Made by a program: the position numbers and the translations under genes. From AP-15 sp963735445 (GTDB taxonomy: Bacteria > Pseudomonadota > Alphaproteobacteria > ATCC43930 > CGMCC-115725): a stretch of 64,000 nt of DNA. The notes under the pieces are model-generated. The model searched no databases. It was not told the DNA's origin and saw only the letters and a list, made by a program, of their open reading frames with translations. This document shows, piece by piece, positions 34,193 to 42,156 of the stretch (position 1 is its first letter; each line of letters starts with the position of its first letter). The stretch spans positions 1 through 64,000 of the forward strand of contig CAVTLC010000055.1 of NCBI GenBank assembly GCA_963735445.1. Reading direction: 5' to 3'.

Positions 34193-35209
34193 ATGCCCCG
34201 AGGAGTTTGAGTTCGAATTCGACTGGCTGCGCGCTCGGAGCAATCCGGCGAGGCCTACCAAAGTCAATCCGAGAATGCCGGCCATCGCCGCATTGCGGTG
34301 GCGGCGAGTAAACATTTCCCACGACACCGCGCGGGCCTTGTCGTCGAAGCGGCCATGCGCGCCGTAATTGCCGTCGACGGTCTCGAACAGATTTGCCGGC
34401 GGGTTGGGCGGCAAGGGCTCGCCGGTCAGCTGGCCGCTATAGCCTTTTTTGGCGAGGTAGTGGTCGAGCAAGCCCGGCATCAGTGTATTGCCGACAATCG
34501 CCTTGATTGTCGAAAATCCGACCCAGATCTCTCGATTATCCGGATTTTCCGCAGCAAAGGCGATTGCGCGCGCCGGCACCTCGGGCTGAAAAATCGGCGG
34601 CACCGGCTGCGGGCGCTGGCCGGTCTTGTTCAATGCCCAATCGAATTGCGGCGTATTGATCGCCGGCAAATGCACCATGACAAGCTTGACGGCGCTATTG
34701 TCGTGGAGCAGCTCGCAACGCAGTGAATCAGTAAACCCGCGAACCGCGAATTTGGCGCCGCAATACGCTGATTGCAGCGGGATCGCCCGATACGCGAGCG
34801 CGGAGCCAACATTGACGATGGTGCCCCGATTTCGCGGCCGCATCCGCGACAGCGCCGCCATCATGCCGTGAACCTGGCCGAGATACGTCACCTCGGTCGC
34901 GTGCTTGACCTCTTCAGGCGTGATTTTCTCGACCGGCGCAAACACCGTCGTCATGGCATTGTTGACCCAGACGTCGATCGGCCCCAGCTGCTGCTCGACC
35001 TGACCGGCAGCGGCGTCGACGGCGGCGAAATCCGCGACATCGGCGACAATCGGCAAGGCCTTGACGCCCTTCCGCCGGATTTCGTCAGCCGCGGTTTCGA
35101 GCCGCGCCTGGTTGCGCGCAAGGATTGCGACGTCGTAGCCGCGCGCCGCGAACTCCAATGCCGTAGCGCGGCCAACGCCGGCGCTGGCGCCGGTAACGAC
35201 GACGATCAT
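34049..35209 (-). CDS. SDR family oxidoreductase with C-terminal membrane anchor (copy 2)
   Basis: 386 residues. VVVTGASAGVGRATALEF, IDVWVNNAMTTVFAP, VNVGSALAYR and SAYCGAKFAVRGF provide the NAD(P) and Ser–Tyr–Lys motifs; the same unusual tail as copy 1 follows (MPGLLDHYLAKKGYSGQLTGE, NLFETVDGNYGAHGRFDD) and a helix AAMAGILGLTLVGLAGLL. Beyond it lies a low-complexity Ser/Asn then Pro/Glu-rich tail read antisense to the oxidase subunit IV gene; the homologous part ends near 34,220, so the true stop may have been lost. ATG 35209 overlaps the aldose-epimerase stop (ATGA), so the two are translationally coupled. Confidence 0.85.
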   Translation of the reverse strand: MIVVVTGASAGVGRATALEFAARGYDVAILARNQARLETAADEIRRKGVKALPIVADVADFAAVDAAAGQVEQQLGPIDVWVNNAMTTVFAPVEKITPEEVKHATEVTYLGQVHGMMAALSRMRPRNRGTIVNVGSALAYRAIPLQSAYCGAKFAVRGFTDSLRCELLHDNSAVKLVMVHLPAINTPQFDWALNKTGQRPQPVPPIFQPEVPARAIAFAAENPDNREIWVGFSTIKAIVGNTLMPGLLDHYLAKKGYSGQLTGEPLPPNPPANLFETVDGNYGAHGRFDDKARAVSWEMFTRRHRNAAMAGILGLTLVGLAGLLRARSQSNSNSNSSGHSVFGPATATGGVVGEAQPVEKQQPEEATAGEDPFERRRTFQPHEQHE

Positions 35210-36258
35210 CGATGGTCTCCCTGGCGATCGGTGGTGAGGCGATAGACGATTTCCTGCCGGTAGGTTTCACCCGGCCGCAAGATAGAGCTCGGGAACCCCG
35301 GTTCGTTCGGCGCGTTCGGAAAACCCTGCGGCTCAAAGGCAAAGCCGGCCGATTGGCGATAGAGACCGCCACGTCCCGGCGCCGATCCGTCGAGATTGTT
35401 CCCGGTATAAAATTGCGTGCCCGGCTGGGTCGTCAGGATTTCGAGAACTCGCCCGCTCGCTGCCGAATGCACCCGCGCCGCCAATTGGGCCGATCCACCA
35501 CGAGGCTCGGGCAACACATAGAAATGATCGTAGCCGCGGCCAAACCGCAGCTGCTCGTCCGGCTCGCGAATACGCGCGCCGATCTGCTGTCGATTTCTGA
35601 AATCGAACGGCGACCCATTTACCGGGCGGATTTCGCCGGTCGGGATCTGCTCCTGGTCGGTCGGCAAATACGTCTCGGCGAAGATCTCGACTTCGTGGTC
35701 GAGGCAATCGCGCGCATCAGGGCCGTCGAGATTGAAATAGGGGTGCGCGCTCAACGACAGGACGGTCGGCTTTGTGGTCTCGGCATTGAACAGCAGCGCG
35801 AGGCCAGACTCATCGAGCCGCCAGGTCGCTTCGACCGAAACCTCGCCGGGAAAGCCTTGATCGCCATCGGCGCTGGTCAGCGCCAATGTCAGATGCTGCG
35901 GGGAAGCGTCCTTGACCGACCAAAACCTTTTGCCAAAGCCGACGGCGCCGCCGTGCAAGGTGTTCTTGCCCTCGTTTTGCGACAGCTGATGGGCCACGCC
36001 GTCGATGACCAACCGGCCGCCGGCAATGCGGTTTGCGTTGCGGCCGAGCAATGCGCCAAACGAACCGCGGTTTTCGAGATAGCCCGCGACATCGTCGAAA
36101 CCAAGCACGACGTGACCTAAGACACCGTCACGATCCGGCGCCTCCAGCGATACAAGCACCCCCGCATAATCGGTAATGCAGGCCCTAAGCCGGCCATGCT
36201 CGATCGTGTAAAGCCGCGCTGTCTGGCCGTGCGCCTGACCAAAGTCCTTAAAATTCAT
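35206..36258 (-). CDS. galM: Aldose 1-epimerase (galactose mutarotase)
   Basis: 350 residues. It interconverts alpha and beta anomers of aldoses. Family motifs are clear: GRNANRIAGGRL, LSQNEGKNTLHGG, the catalytic His in SLSAHPYFNLDG and the catalytic Glu in GFAFEPQGFPNAPN near the C-terminus. No signal peptide, so it is cytoplasmic. It is the first gene of a two-gene minus-strand unit with the anchored SDR. With the GH15 enzyme on the other side of the respiratory cluster it suggests glucose handling. Confidence 0.92.
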   Translation of the reverse strand: MNFKDFGQAHGQTARLYTIEHGRLRACITDYAGVLVSLEAPDRDGVLGHVVLGFDDVAGYLENRGSFGALLGRNANRIAGGRLVIDGVAHQLSQNEGKNTLHGGAVGFGKRFWSVKDASPQHLTLALTSADGDQGFPGEVSVEATWRLDESGLALLFNAETTKPTVLSLSAHPYFNLDGPDARDCLDHEVEIFAETYLPTDQEQIPTGEIRPVNGSPFDFRNRQQIGARIREPDEQLRFGRGYDHFYVLPEPRGGSAQLAARVHSAASGRVLEILTTQPGTQFYTGNNLDGSAPGRGGLYRQSAGFAFEPQGFPNAPNEPGFPSSILRPGETYRQEIVYRLTTDRQGDHR

Positions 36259-36418
36259 TTCAGTACTTGCCTCTTTCTAAAGAGAACCGGATTGCGCGAA
36301 CGGGGTTCCGGCTCGCACCCGCCATGATGGCCGGCAAAAATCAGCAACCGCCACCAGCCGAACGGCCATTCACCGGAGAACAGCGAACAGCCGAGCACTC
36401 GGGGAGCGATACAGGAGG

Positions 36419-36634
36419 TCACGAGCCGTCCCTGCCGGCGTTTGACGGCCGTTGGCCTTTTGAACCATCGTCTGCCGGCGGCCGGCCTTTACTCAGCTCG
36501 GGCTGTGTCAGCTCGGCATTTGCTTCGGCAGATTCGGTATCGGCCTTTCGCCGCTCGTTCGCTTTCGTTTTGTCGGGCCCAGGGTCCCGCTCGGCGGCGC
36601 GGCGCAGTTTATCGGCACTTTTTTCCGCATCCAT
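36419..36634 (-). CDS. Small, probably disordered charged protein
   Basis: 71 residues from ATG 36634, chosen because AGGAGA lies 7 bases upstream. The sequence is low in hydrophobics: MDAEKSADKLRRAAERDPGP, DKTKANERRKADTESAEAN, then SKGRPPADDGSKGQRPSNAG. No family is recognised and there is no cysteine or aromatic core, so it is likely disordered. The strong ribosome-binding site is the main support. It stands alone between galM and the divergent TRAP binding-protein gene. Confidence 0.45.
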   Translation of the reverse strand: MDAEKSADKLRRAAERDPGPDKTKANERRKADTESAEANAELTQPELSKGRPPADDGSKGQRPSNAGRDGS

Positions 36635-36744
36635 GCCTGTCTCCTGTAGTGCGAAGAGTCGAGGCCAGCGCCCCAACGGTTATGACGTTAACCCCCAAGT
36701 TCGGATCGGGTTGCCGTGGCCGCGTGGTCGCATATGATCGCCCT

Positions 36745-37683
36745 ATGCAGACCGAAAAAACGCCCGCCTTTCACTATCGCCTCGGACTTAACCAGCCGGT
36801 CGGCAGCCCGACCGCGCGGCGCCTTGCCGAAATGGCCGAGGCGATTGGCCGCGACAGCGAGGGCGCGTTTCGTCTCGACGTGTTTCCGGAAAGCCGGCTC
36901 GGCCCCGACCCGCAGATGCTTGCCGATATGCGCGACGGCAAGCTCGAATTTTTTGTCGCGGGTGCCACCCTCGGCGGCCTTGCGCCCACCAGCGCATTGC
37001 CGTTGTTGCCGTTCGCCTTTGCCGATTCCACCGCGGTTTTTGCCGCGCTCGATGGCGCTCTCGGCGATCAGATCCGCAGCGAGTTGGCGCAGCACGGCAT
37101 CTATGCCTTCCGCCATTGCCTGCAAAACGGATTTCATCATCTGACAACCAGCAACCGCCCGATCCACACCGCCGCTGACCTCGCCGGGGTCAAAATCCGC
37201 AGCCCCGGCGGCGAGATCGCCCGCGACTTTTTCGAGACGTTCGGCGCCGAGGCGGGTTACGTCCCATTCAACCAGATGTACGAGGCGCTGAAGGAACGCC
37301 GGTTCGACGGGCAGAGCGACCCGCTCGGCGTCGTCTTGTCGCTAAAGCTGTACGAGGTGCAGAGCCATCTGAGTCTGACCCGGCATTGGTGGTCGGGGTT
37401 CACCTTACTTGCGAATGCCGCAGCCTGGGCCGCTCTGCCTGCCGACATCAAACAGGTCGTCGAGCGCAACGCTGAAAAATTCGCGTTGTTGCAGCGCCAG
37501 GACACCGAGGCGATCAACGCCGCCGGCGCTGAGGATTTGGCTCGGCTCGGCATGAGCGTCAACATCGCCGATGCCGACAGCTTTCGCTCTCGCCTTGGCC
37601 CGTTTTACGCCCGCTGGCGGGAAAAGGCCGGCGATCACGGTTGGCGCCTGCTCGAAAGATACGCCGGCACGCTGCCGGCCTGA
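36745..37683 (+). CDS. TRAP transporter substrate-binding protein (DctP family), orphan
   Basis: 312 residues from ATG 36745. Typical DctP features: FHYRLGLNQPVGSPTARRLAEMAEAIGRDS, FPESRLGPDPQMLADMRDGKLEFFVAGA, LPLLPFAFADSTAVFAALDG, the DLAGVKIRSPGG motif, FGAEAGYVPFNQMYEALKERRFDGQ (DGxExP-type region) and TRHWWSGFTLLANAAAW. Two oddities: the product begins directly with the binding domain, with no signal peptide in frame upstream, and no DctQ/DctM permease genes are nearby. It heads a same-strand group with an SDR and a HisD-family enzyme. Confidence 0.82.
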   Translation: MQTEKTPAFHYRLGLNQPVGSPTARRLAEMAEAIGRDSEGAFRLDVFPESRLGPDPQMLADMRDGKLEFFVAGATLGGLAPTSALPLLPFAFADSTAVFAALDGALGDQIRSELAQHGIYAFRHCLQNGFHHLTTSNRPIHTAADLAGVKIRSPGGEIARDFFETFGAEAGYVPFNQMYEALKERRFDGQSDPLGVVLSLKLYEVQSHLSLTRHWWSGFTLLANAAAWAALPADIKQVVERNAEKFALLQRQDTEAINAAGAEDLARLGMSVNIADADSFRSRLGPFYARWREKAGDHGWRLLERYAGTLPA

Positions 37684-37689
37684 TCGGAA

Positions 37690-37782
37690 CGTCATTGCGA
37701 GGCGCGCGGAGCGCAACGAAGTCAATCCCGGTCGAGCTGGGCGCTTCGCGGCGCGAGGTTGCTTCGCTCCGCTCGCAATGAC
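37690..37782. repeat. Extragenic palindromic repeat (REP-like)
   Basis: GTCATTGCGAG (37691–37701) and CTCGCAATGAC (37772–37782) are exact complements at the ends of a 93-base element; inside it, GCGCGCGGAGCGCAACGAAG and CGCGAGGTTGCTTCGCTCCG form a second, imperfect arm pair. 'CGTCATTGCGAGG...' elements of this kind are common interspersed repeats between genes of alphaproteobacteria. It fills the gap between the dctP-like and SDR genes and may form an RNA hairpin. Confidence 0.7.
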
Positions 37783-37807
37783 AGCGCCCGCGCGATAGCA
37801 TTGGGGC

Positions 37808-38560
37808 GTGGATAACCAATTTCGCCTCGACGGCAAGACAGCGCTCGTTACCGGCGCCGGGCGCGGGATCGGCCGGGGCGTGGCGATCGCGCTCGCTGCG
37901 GCCGGCGCGGATTTGGTGCTGGTCAGCCGCACCGCGAGCGAGCTCGAAGAGGTGGCGGCCGAGATCCGGCGTCAGAGCGGGCGGGCATTGGTGATGCCGC
38001 TCGATGTAACCGACACCGCCGCGGTGCGAGACGCCATCGCCGGGCTCGCTCGCCTCGATATTCTCGTCAACAATGCCGGGTTCAATCGGCCGCAGCCGTT
38101 TCTCGACGTCGACGAGGACACCCTAGACCGATTGCTGACCTTGAATGTCCGGGCGGCGTTCCTGACCGCTCAGGCGGCCGCGCGGCGCATGGTTGCGCAG
38201 GGCAGCGGCGTCATCATCAATGTGAGCTCGCAAATGGGCCATGTCGGCTCGGAGCGCGACCGCACCGTCTATGTCATGACCAAGCACGCGCTCGAAGGGC
38301 TGACCAAGGCGATGGCGGTCGAATTGGCGCCCAAGGGTGTCCGCGTCGTCTCGATCGCCCCGACCTTTATCGACACGCCATTGGTCCGCCCGTTTTTCGA
38401 CGACCCGACATTTCGCCAATGGGTGCTCGACCGCATCCCAATGGGCCGCCTCGGCACGGTCGAGGAGGTGGCGTCGGCCGTCGTATTCCTCGCATCGCCC
38501 GCCGCCGCCCTCGTCACCGGCTCGTCGTTGCTCGTCGACGGCGGCTGGACCGCGTGGTGA
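37808..38560 (+). CDS. SDR family oxidoreductase (glucose/gluconate dehydrogenase-like)
   Basis: 250 residues from GTG 37808. Classical SDR: FRLDGKTALVTGAGRGIGRGVA (TGxxxGIG), LDILVNNAGFNRPQPF (NNAG), INVSSQMGHVG (Ser), VYVMTKHALEGLTKAMAVEL (YxxxK), VSIAPTFIDTPLVRPFF and FLASPAAALVTGSSLLVDGGWTAW at the C-terminus. Length and motifs match gluconate 5-dehydrogenase/2-deoxy-D-gluconate 3-dehydrogenase types, but the substrate is uncertain. It lies between a TRAP binding protein and a HisD-family enzyme, which suggests sugar-acid or sulfo-sugar catabolism. Confidence 0.88.
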   Translation: MDNQFRLDGKTALVTGAGRGIGRGVAIALAAAGADLVLVSRTASELEEVAAEIRRQSGRALVMPLDVTDTAAVRDAIAGLARLDILVNNAGFNRPQPFLDVDEDTLDRLLTLNVRAAFLTAQAAARRMVAQGSGVIINVSSQMGHVGSERDRTVYVMTKHALEGLTKAMAVELAPKGVRVVSIAPTFIDTPLVRPFFDDPTFRQWVLDRIPMGRLGTVEEVASAVVFLASPAAALVTGSSLLVDGGWTAW

Positions 38561-38625
38561 GCGCATGTTGCGCAAAGCGCGCCCGTAGTATTGACCCGGT
38601 GACGGGTCGTAGCCATGCTCCGTGA

Positions 38626-38847
38626 GTGAGCGAAGAGCGAGTTACCCTAGAATTTCTCGGCAAGCAGCTGGAACGTGTGATTGCCGAACAGAGTGCGGCG
38701 CGCGATGATCTTCGGGGGCTGACGACGATAGTGTTGCGTCTCGAAGGTACGGTAAACGGCGTGCTAGACCAGCTGCACGCGATGGTCGCTCAGCATCAAC
38801 GGTTTGACGCGAGGTTACGCCGGCTCGAGGAAGAACGGACGCCCTAA
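38626..38847 (+). CDS. Small coiled-coil protein (73 aa)
   Basis: GTG 38626 gives MSEERVTLEFLGKQLERVIA, then AARDDLRGLTTIVLRLEGTV, VLDQLHAMVAQHQRFDARLRRLEEE. Regular hydrophobic spacing suggests one long amphipathic helix with coiled-coil potential, as in short conserved proteins of rhizobia. No enzyme motif. It lies between the SDR and the HisD-family gene on the same strand. Function unknown. Confidence 0.5.
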   Translation: MSEERVTLEFLGKQLERVIAEQSAARDDLRGLTTIVLRLEGTVNGVLDQLHAMVAQHQRFDARLRRLEEERTP

Positions 38848-38945
38848 CGTATCAAGCATTGGGCAAACGGTTGGGACCCACGCGAACGCTTTGGCGTGAT
38901 CACACCAGACTGCCGGCCGATGAATTCATCGAATAGGAGGAGCTC

Positions 38946-40238
38946 ATGCCCCGGCATATCAAGACGGCTGCGCTGGCGGGTCTGCATGAAGAGTCCGACG
39001 CCAAGATCCGCAGCACCGTCGAAACCATCATCGCCGATGTCGGCAAGCGCGGCGACGCGGCGGTTCGCGAACTCAGCGAGCGCTTTGACAAATGGTCGCC
39101 GCCGAGTTTCCGGCTGTCAGATGACGAGATCCGCAGCCTCGTCGCCAAGGTGTCGCCGCAGACGATCGCCGACATCGAATTCGCGCAGGCGCAGATCCGC
39201 AACTTCGCCGAGATCCAGCGCGCCTCGCTAAAGGATGTCGAGGTCGAGACCCTGCCCGGTGTCGTGCTGGGCCACCGCCATATCCCGGTCGCCAAGGTCG
39301 GCTGCTATGTGCCGGGCGGGCGTTATCCGATGGTCGCCTCGGCGCATATGTCGATCGTCACCGCCCGCGTCGCCGGCGTCGGCCACATCACCGCCTGCAC
39401 CCCGCCGAACCAGGGCGGCCCGCATCCCGAGACGATCGCCGCGATGCATCTGGGCGGCGCCGACGAAATCCACGTGCTGGGCGGCGTCCAGGCGGTGGCG
39501 GCGATGGCGCTCGGCACCGAGACCTTTAAGCCGGTCGACATGCTGGTCGGGCCCGGCAACGCCTATGTCGCCGAAGCGAAGCGCCAGCTTTACGGCAAGG
39601 TCGGGATCGATCTGTTCGCCGGCCCGACCGAGATCCTGGTCATCGCCGACGAGACCGCCGACGCCGAGATGTGCGCGACCGATCTGTTGGGCCAGGCCGA
39701 GCACGGACCGACCTCGCCGGCGATCCTGTTGACCACCTCGGAAAAGCTGGCACACGCGACGATCGCCGAAGTCGAGCGCCAGCTCGGCGTGTTGCCGACC
39801 GCCGACGTCGCCGGCATCGCCTGGCGCGATTACGGCGAGGTCATCCTGTGCGCCGATGACGCCGAAATGGCAGAGGAGGCCGACCGCATCGCCGCCGAGC
39901 ATGTCGAGGTGTTGACCCGCGAACCCCGCGCCTGGCTCGACCGGCTACAGAATTACGGTGCGCTGTTTCTCGGCCCCGAGACCAATGTCTCCTACGGCGA
40001 CAAGGTCATCGGCACCAATCACACGCTGCCGACCAAGGGGGCGGCGCGCTACACCGGCGGGCTGTGGGTCGGCAAATTTCTGAAGACCTGCACTTATCAG
40101 GAGATCAAGACCCCCGAGGCGAGTGCTGCGATCGGCGAATATTGCAGCCGCCTCTGCGCAATTGAGCGCTTCTGGGGCCACAAGGAGCAGGCCGACCTTC
40201 GCGTCCGCCGCTACGGCCGCAAAAACGCGGCGGAGTGA
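38946..40238 (+). CDS. Histidinol dehydrogenase-family enzyme (HisD/HpsN-like)
   Basis: 430 residues with AGGAGG before ATG 38946. HisD hallmarks are all there: YVPGGRYPMVASAHM, DEIHVLGGVQAVAAMALGT, VDMLVGPGNAYVAEAKRQLYG, DLFAGPTEILVIAD, LGQAEHGPTSPAILLTT, and NHTLPTKGAARYTGGLWVGKF with the C-terminal CSRLCAIERFWGHKEQ. True biosynthetic hisD genes usually sit with hisG or other his genes; here the neighbours are a TRAP binding protein and an SDR, and the C-terminal pattern resembles the sulfopropanediol dehydrogenase HpsN group. So a catabolic Zn/NAD-dependent alcohol-to-acid oxidation is more likely than histidine synthesis, but not proven. Confidence 0.8.
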   Translation: MPRHIKTAALAGLHEESDAKIRSTVETIIADVGKRGDAAVRELSERFDKWSPPSFRLSDDEIRSLVAKVSPQTIADIEFAQAQIRNFAEIQRASLKDVEVETLPGVVLGHRHIPVAKVGCYVPGGRYPMVASAHMSIVTARVAGVGHITACTPPNQGGPHPETIAAMHLGGADEIHVLGGVQAVAAMALGTETFKPVDMLVGPGNAYVAEAKRQLYGKVGIDLFAGPTEILVIADETADAEMCATDLLGQAEHGPTSPAILLTTSEKLAHATIAEVERQLGVLPTADVAGIAWRDYGEVILCADDAEMAEEADRIAAEHVEVLTREPRAWLDRLQNYGALFLGPETNVSYGDKVIGTNHTLPTKGAARYTGGLWVGKFLKTCTYQEIKTPEASAAIGEYCSRLCAIERFWGHKEQADLRVRRYGRKNAAE

Positions 40239-40266
40239 TCTCGGGCAAGCCTGCTTCACTCTCTCA

Positions 40267-40318
40267 TCCCGGCGCAGGCCGGGACCCATTTCGCCATGGG
40301 CACCGGCCTTCGCCGGTG
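40267..40318. repeat. Paired hairpin repeat between hisD-like and yccF
   Basis: Two short palindromes: TCCCGGCGCAGGCCGGGA (40267–40284) and CACCGGCCTTCGCCGGTG (40301–40318), joined by CCCATTTCGCCATGGG, which can also pair (CCCAT.../ATGGG). Elements with 'CCGGCGCAGGCCGGGACCCAT' are common dispersed repeats in alphaproteobacteria. Between two converging genes it could also act as a bidirectional terminator. Confidence 0.6.
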
Positions 40319-40349
40319 TGGTCGGGATAAAGAAAAGAGCGCGACGAGG

Positions 40350-40769
40350 CTACGAGGCGCGTGGATGCGCCTGCTCGCTCGGAACAATCATCTTGCCGAT
40401 CGGCCATAGCGCCAATCCCGCGAGCTTCAGATGCGCCCAGGCGAAGGGCAGGCCGATAATGGTGATTGCGAGCCCCAGCGCAAAAACGAGGTGGCCCAGT
40501 GCCAACCACCAGCCGGCGATAACGAGCCAGATGATATTCCCGAGCGTGCCGAGCGGCCCAGTGCCGAGATCCTCATGGCCGGTATAGGCGGCGCGCGATA
40601 CGGCAGTCTTGCCGAAAGGCAGCAGCGTATAGACGGCAATGTTAAAAGCGGCGCGCGTCCATGGCAGGCCGATGATCGTGATGGCCATGATCACTGCCGC
40701 GATAACCCAGGCGATCGCCATCCACAAACCGCCGAACACGATCCACAGCAGGTTGAGAAGAAAGCTCAT
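40350..40769 (-). CDS. YccF domain-containing membrane protein
   Basis: 139 residues from ATG 40769. Two YccF repeats: FLLNLLWIVFGGLWMAIAWV..AITIIGLPWTRAAFNIA and LGNIIWLVIAGWWLALGHL..AITIIGLPFAWAHLKLAGLALWPIGK. The duplicated 'NxxWxxxxGxxxAxxxxxxxxxxxxxIIGLPxxxxxxxLA' pattern defines the family: an inner-membrane protein with about four helices and unknown function. It is read toward the HisD-like gene and lies downstream of the amidohydrolase on the same strand. Confidence 0.85.
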   Translation of the reverse strand: MSFLLNLLWIVFGGLWMAIAWVIAAVIMAITIIGLPWTRAAFNIAVYTLLPFGKTAVSRAAYTGHEDLGTGPLGTLGNIIWLVIAGWWLALGHLVFALGLAITIIGLPFAWAHLKLAGLALWPIGKMIVPSEQAHPRAS

Positions 40770-40788
40770 CGCGGGCATGGGTGGGGTA

Positions 40789-42106
40789 TCAAGCGGGTCG
40801 CTTGAAGAAAACGCCGGCTTTCATGATGTGGGTCAGATGCTCGCCTTGGCCGTCGAGTAGCGAGATGTCGGTCAGCGGGTCGCCGTCGACCGCGATCAGA
40901 TCGGCGCGAGCGCCGGGGGCGATGACGCCGATCTCTCCCGAGCGATTGAGCAATTCGGCATTCACAACTGTTGCCGAGCGGATGATGTCGAATGGTGACA
41001 TCGCCTCGGCTCGGATCACAAATTCGCGCGACTGATGGCGATGCATCGGTCCCAACAAATCGGTGCCAAAACCGATCTTGACCCCTGCGGCCTCGAGTAT
41101 TTCGAGCGAGCGCAATCCCGCCTCGCGGACATCGCCGAGCTTGCCGAGGCTCACTTCGGGAAATCCCAGTTCGCGGCCAAAGCGGTGCATCGCGTCAAAG
41201 GTGACGAGGGTCGGCACGACAAAGGCATCGGCGCCGGCGACATGATCGGCGGTGGCGCGGTCGATCAGATTGCCGTGCTCGATCGAACGCACGCCGAAAT
41301 CGATCGAGCGGCGGATCGCCTCGGGCGTATAGGCGTGCGCCATCACATAAGTGTGCCAGGCATGCGCTTCCTCGACGATCGCGCGCACCTCTTCTTCGCT
41401 GTATTGCAGGTTCCACACCGGGTCATAGGGCGAGGCGACGCCGCCCGAGGCCATGATCTTGATCTGGGTGGCGCCCTTTGCGCAGTTCGTCGCGCGCCGC
41501 GCGGCGACATTCCGCGACGCCGTCAGCGATGCGGGCGAGCCCGGCGCCGCCCTCGCAGCAGGCGCAGGCCACGACCGATACCGAGCGGGTGCGCGGCCGC
41601 AGATCGCCGTGGCCGCCGGTTTGGCTCAAGGCCTGCCCCGACGGAAAGATCCGCGGACCGCGCACCAATCCTTCTTCGACCGCTTCGGCCAGCCCGCCAT
41701 CGGCGCCGCCGGCGTCCCGGATCGTCGTAAATCCCCGCTGCAGCATGCCTTCGAGCACGCGCGCCGCTTGCAACGTGACGTGGCTCACCGGCCGCTCCGC
41801 CAACCGCGCCAGCACCTGATCGACCGCGATTACGTGGACATGCGCATCGATCAGACCGGGCATCAGCGTGCCGCCTTTAAGATCGACGACCTCCGCCGCG
41901 TCACTCCTGATCGGCCGGTCTGCGACCTCGCGGATCACGCCGTCTTCGACGAGAACGTGATGGTGTTCGCGGCGCTCGTTGCGCGTGCCGTCGAGAACCG
42001 CGCAATTCGCAAAGAGAAAGGCACCCACGGCGACAAGCCTCCGAGGTCTTGTTCGCGAGAAGCTTAGGGCGGATAGCAGCCATGTGGAAGCCGGCTCCTT
42101 GCCCAA
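40789..42106 (-). CDS. Amidohydrolase family protein (frameshifted)
   Basis: Metal-dependent hydrolase of the imidazolonepropionase-like group. The N-terminal frame has LFANCAVLDGTRNERREHH, VVDLKGGTLMPGLIDAHVHV (the HxH metal motif), FTTIRDAGGADGGLAEAVEEG; it is lost near 41,472 (one extra base). The other frame continues ASGGVASPYDPVWNLQYSEEEV, YVMAHAYTPEAIRRSIDFG, IEHGNLIDRATADHV, KIGFGTDLLGPMHRHQ (metal Asp) and ADLIAVDGDPLTDISLL. The start is unsure: ATG 42106, or GTG 42028, which better fits the family. The substrate may be a cyclic amide or dipeptide. Confidence 0.8.
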
Positions 42107-42156
42107 CCGGCTAGCGGCGACTAACGTCGCGAAGGCAATCCTTGGGAGGAAAAGCG

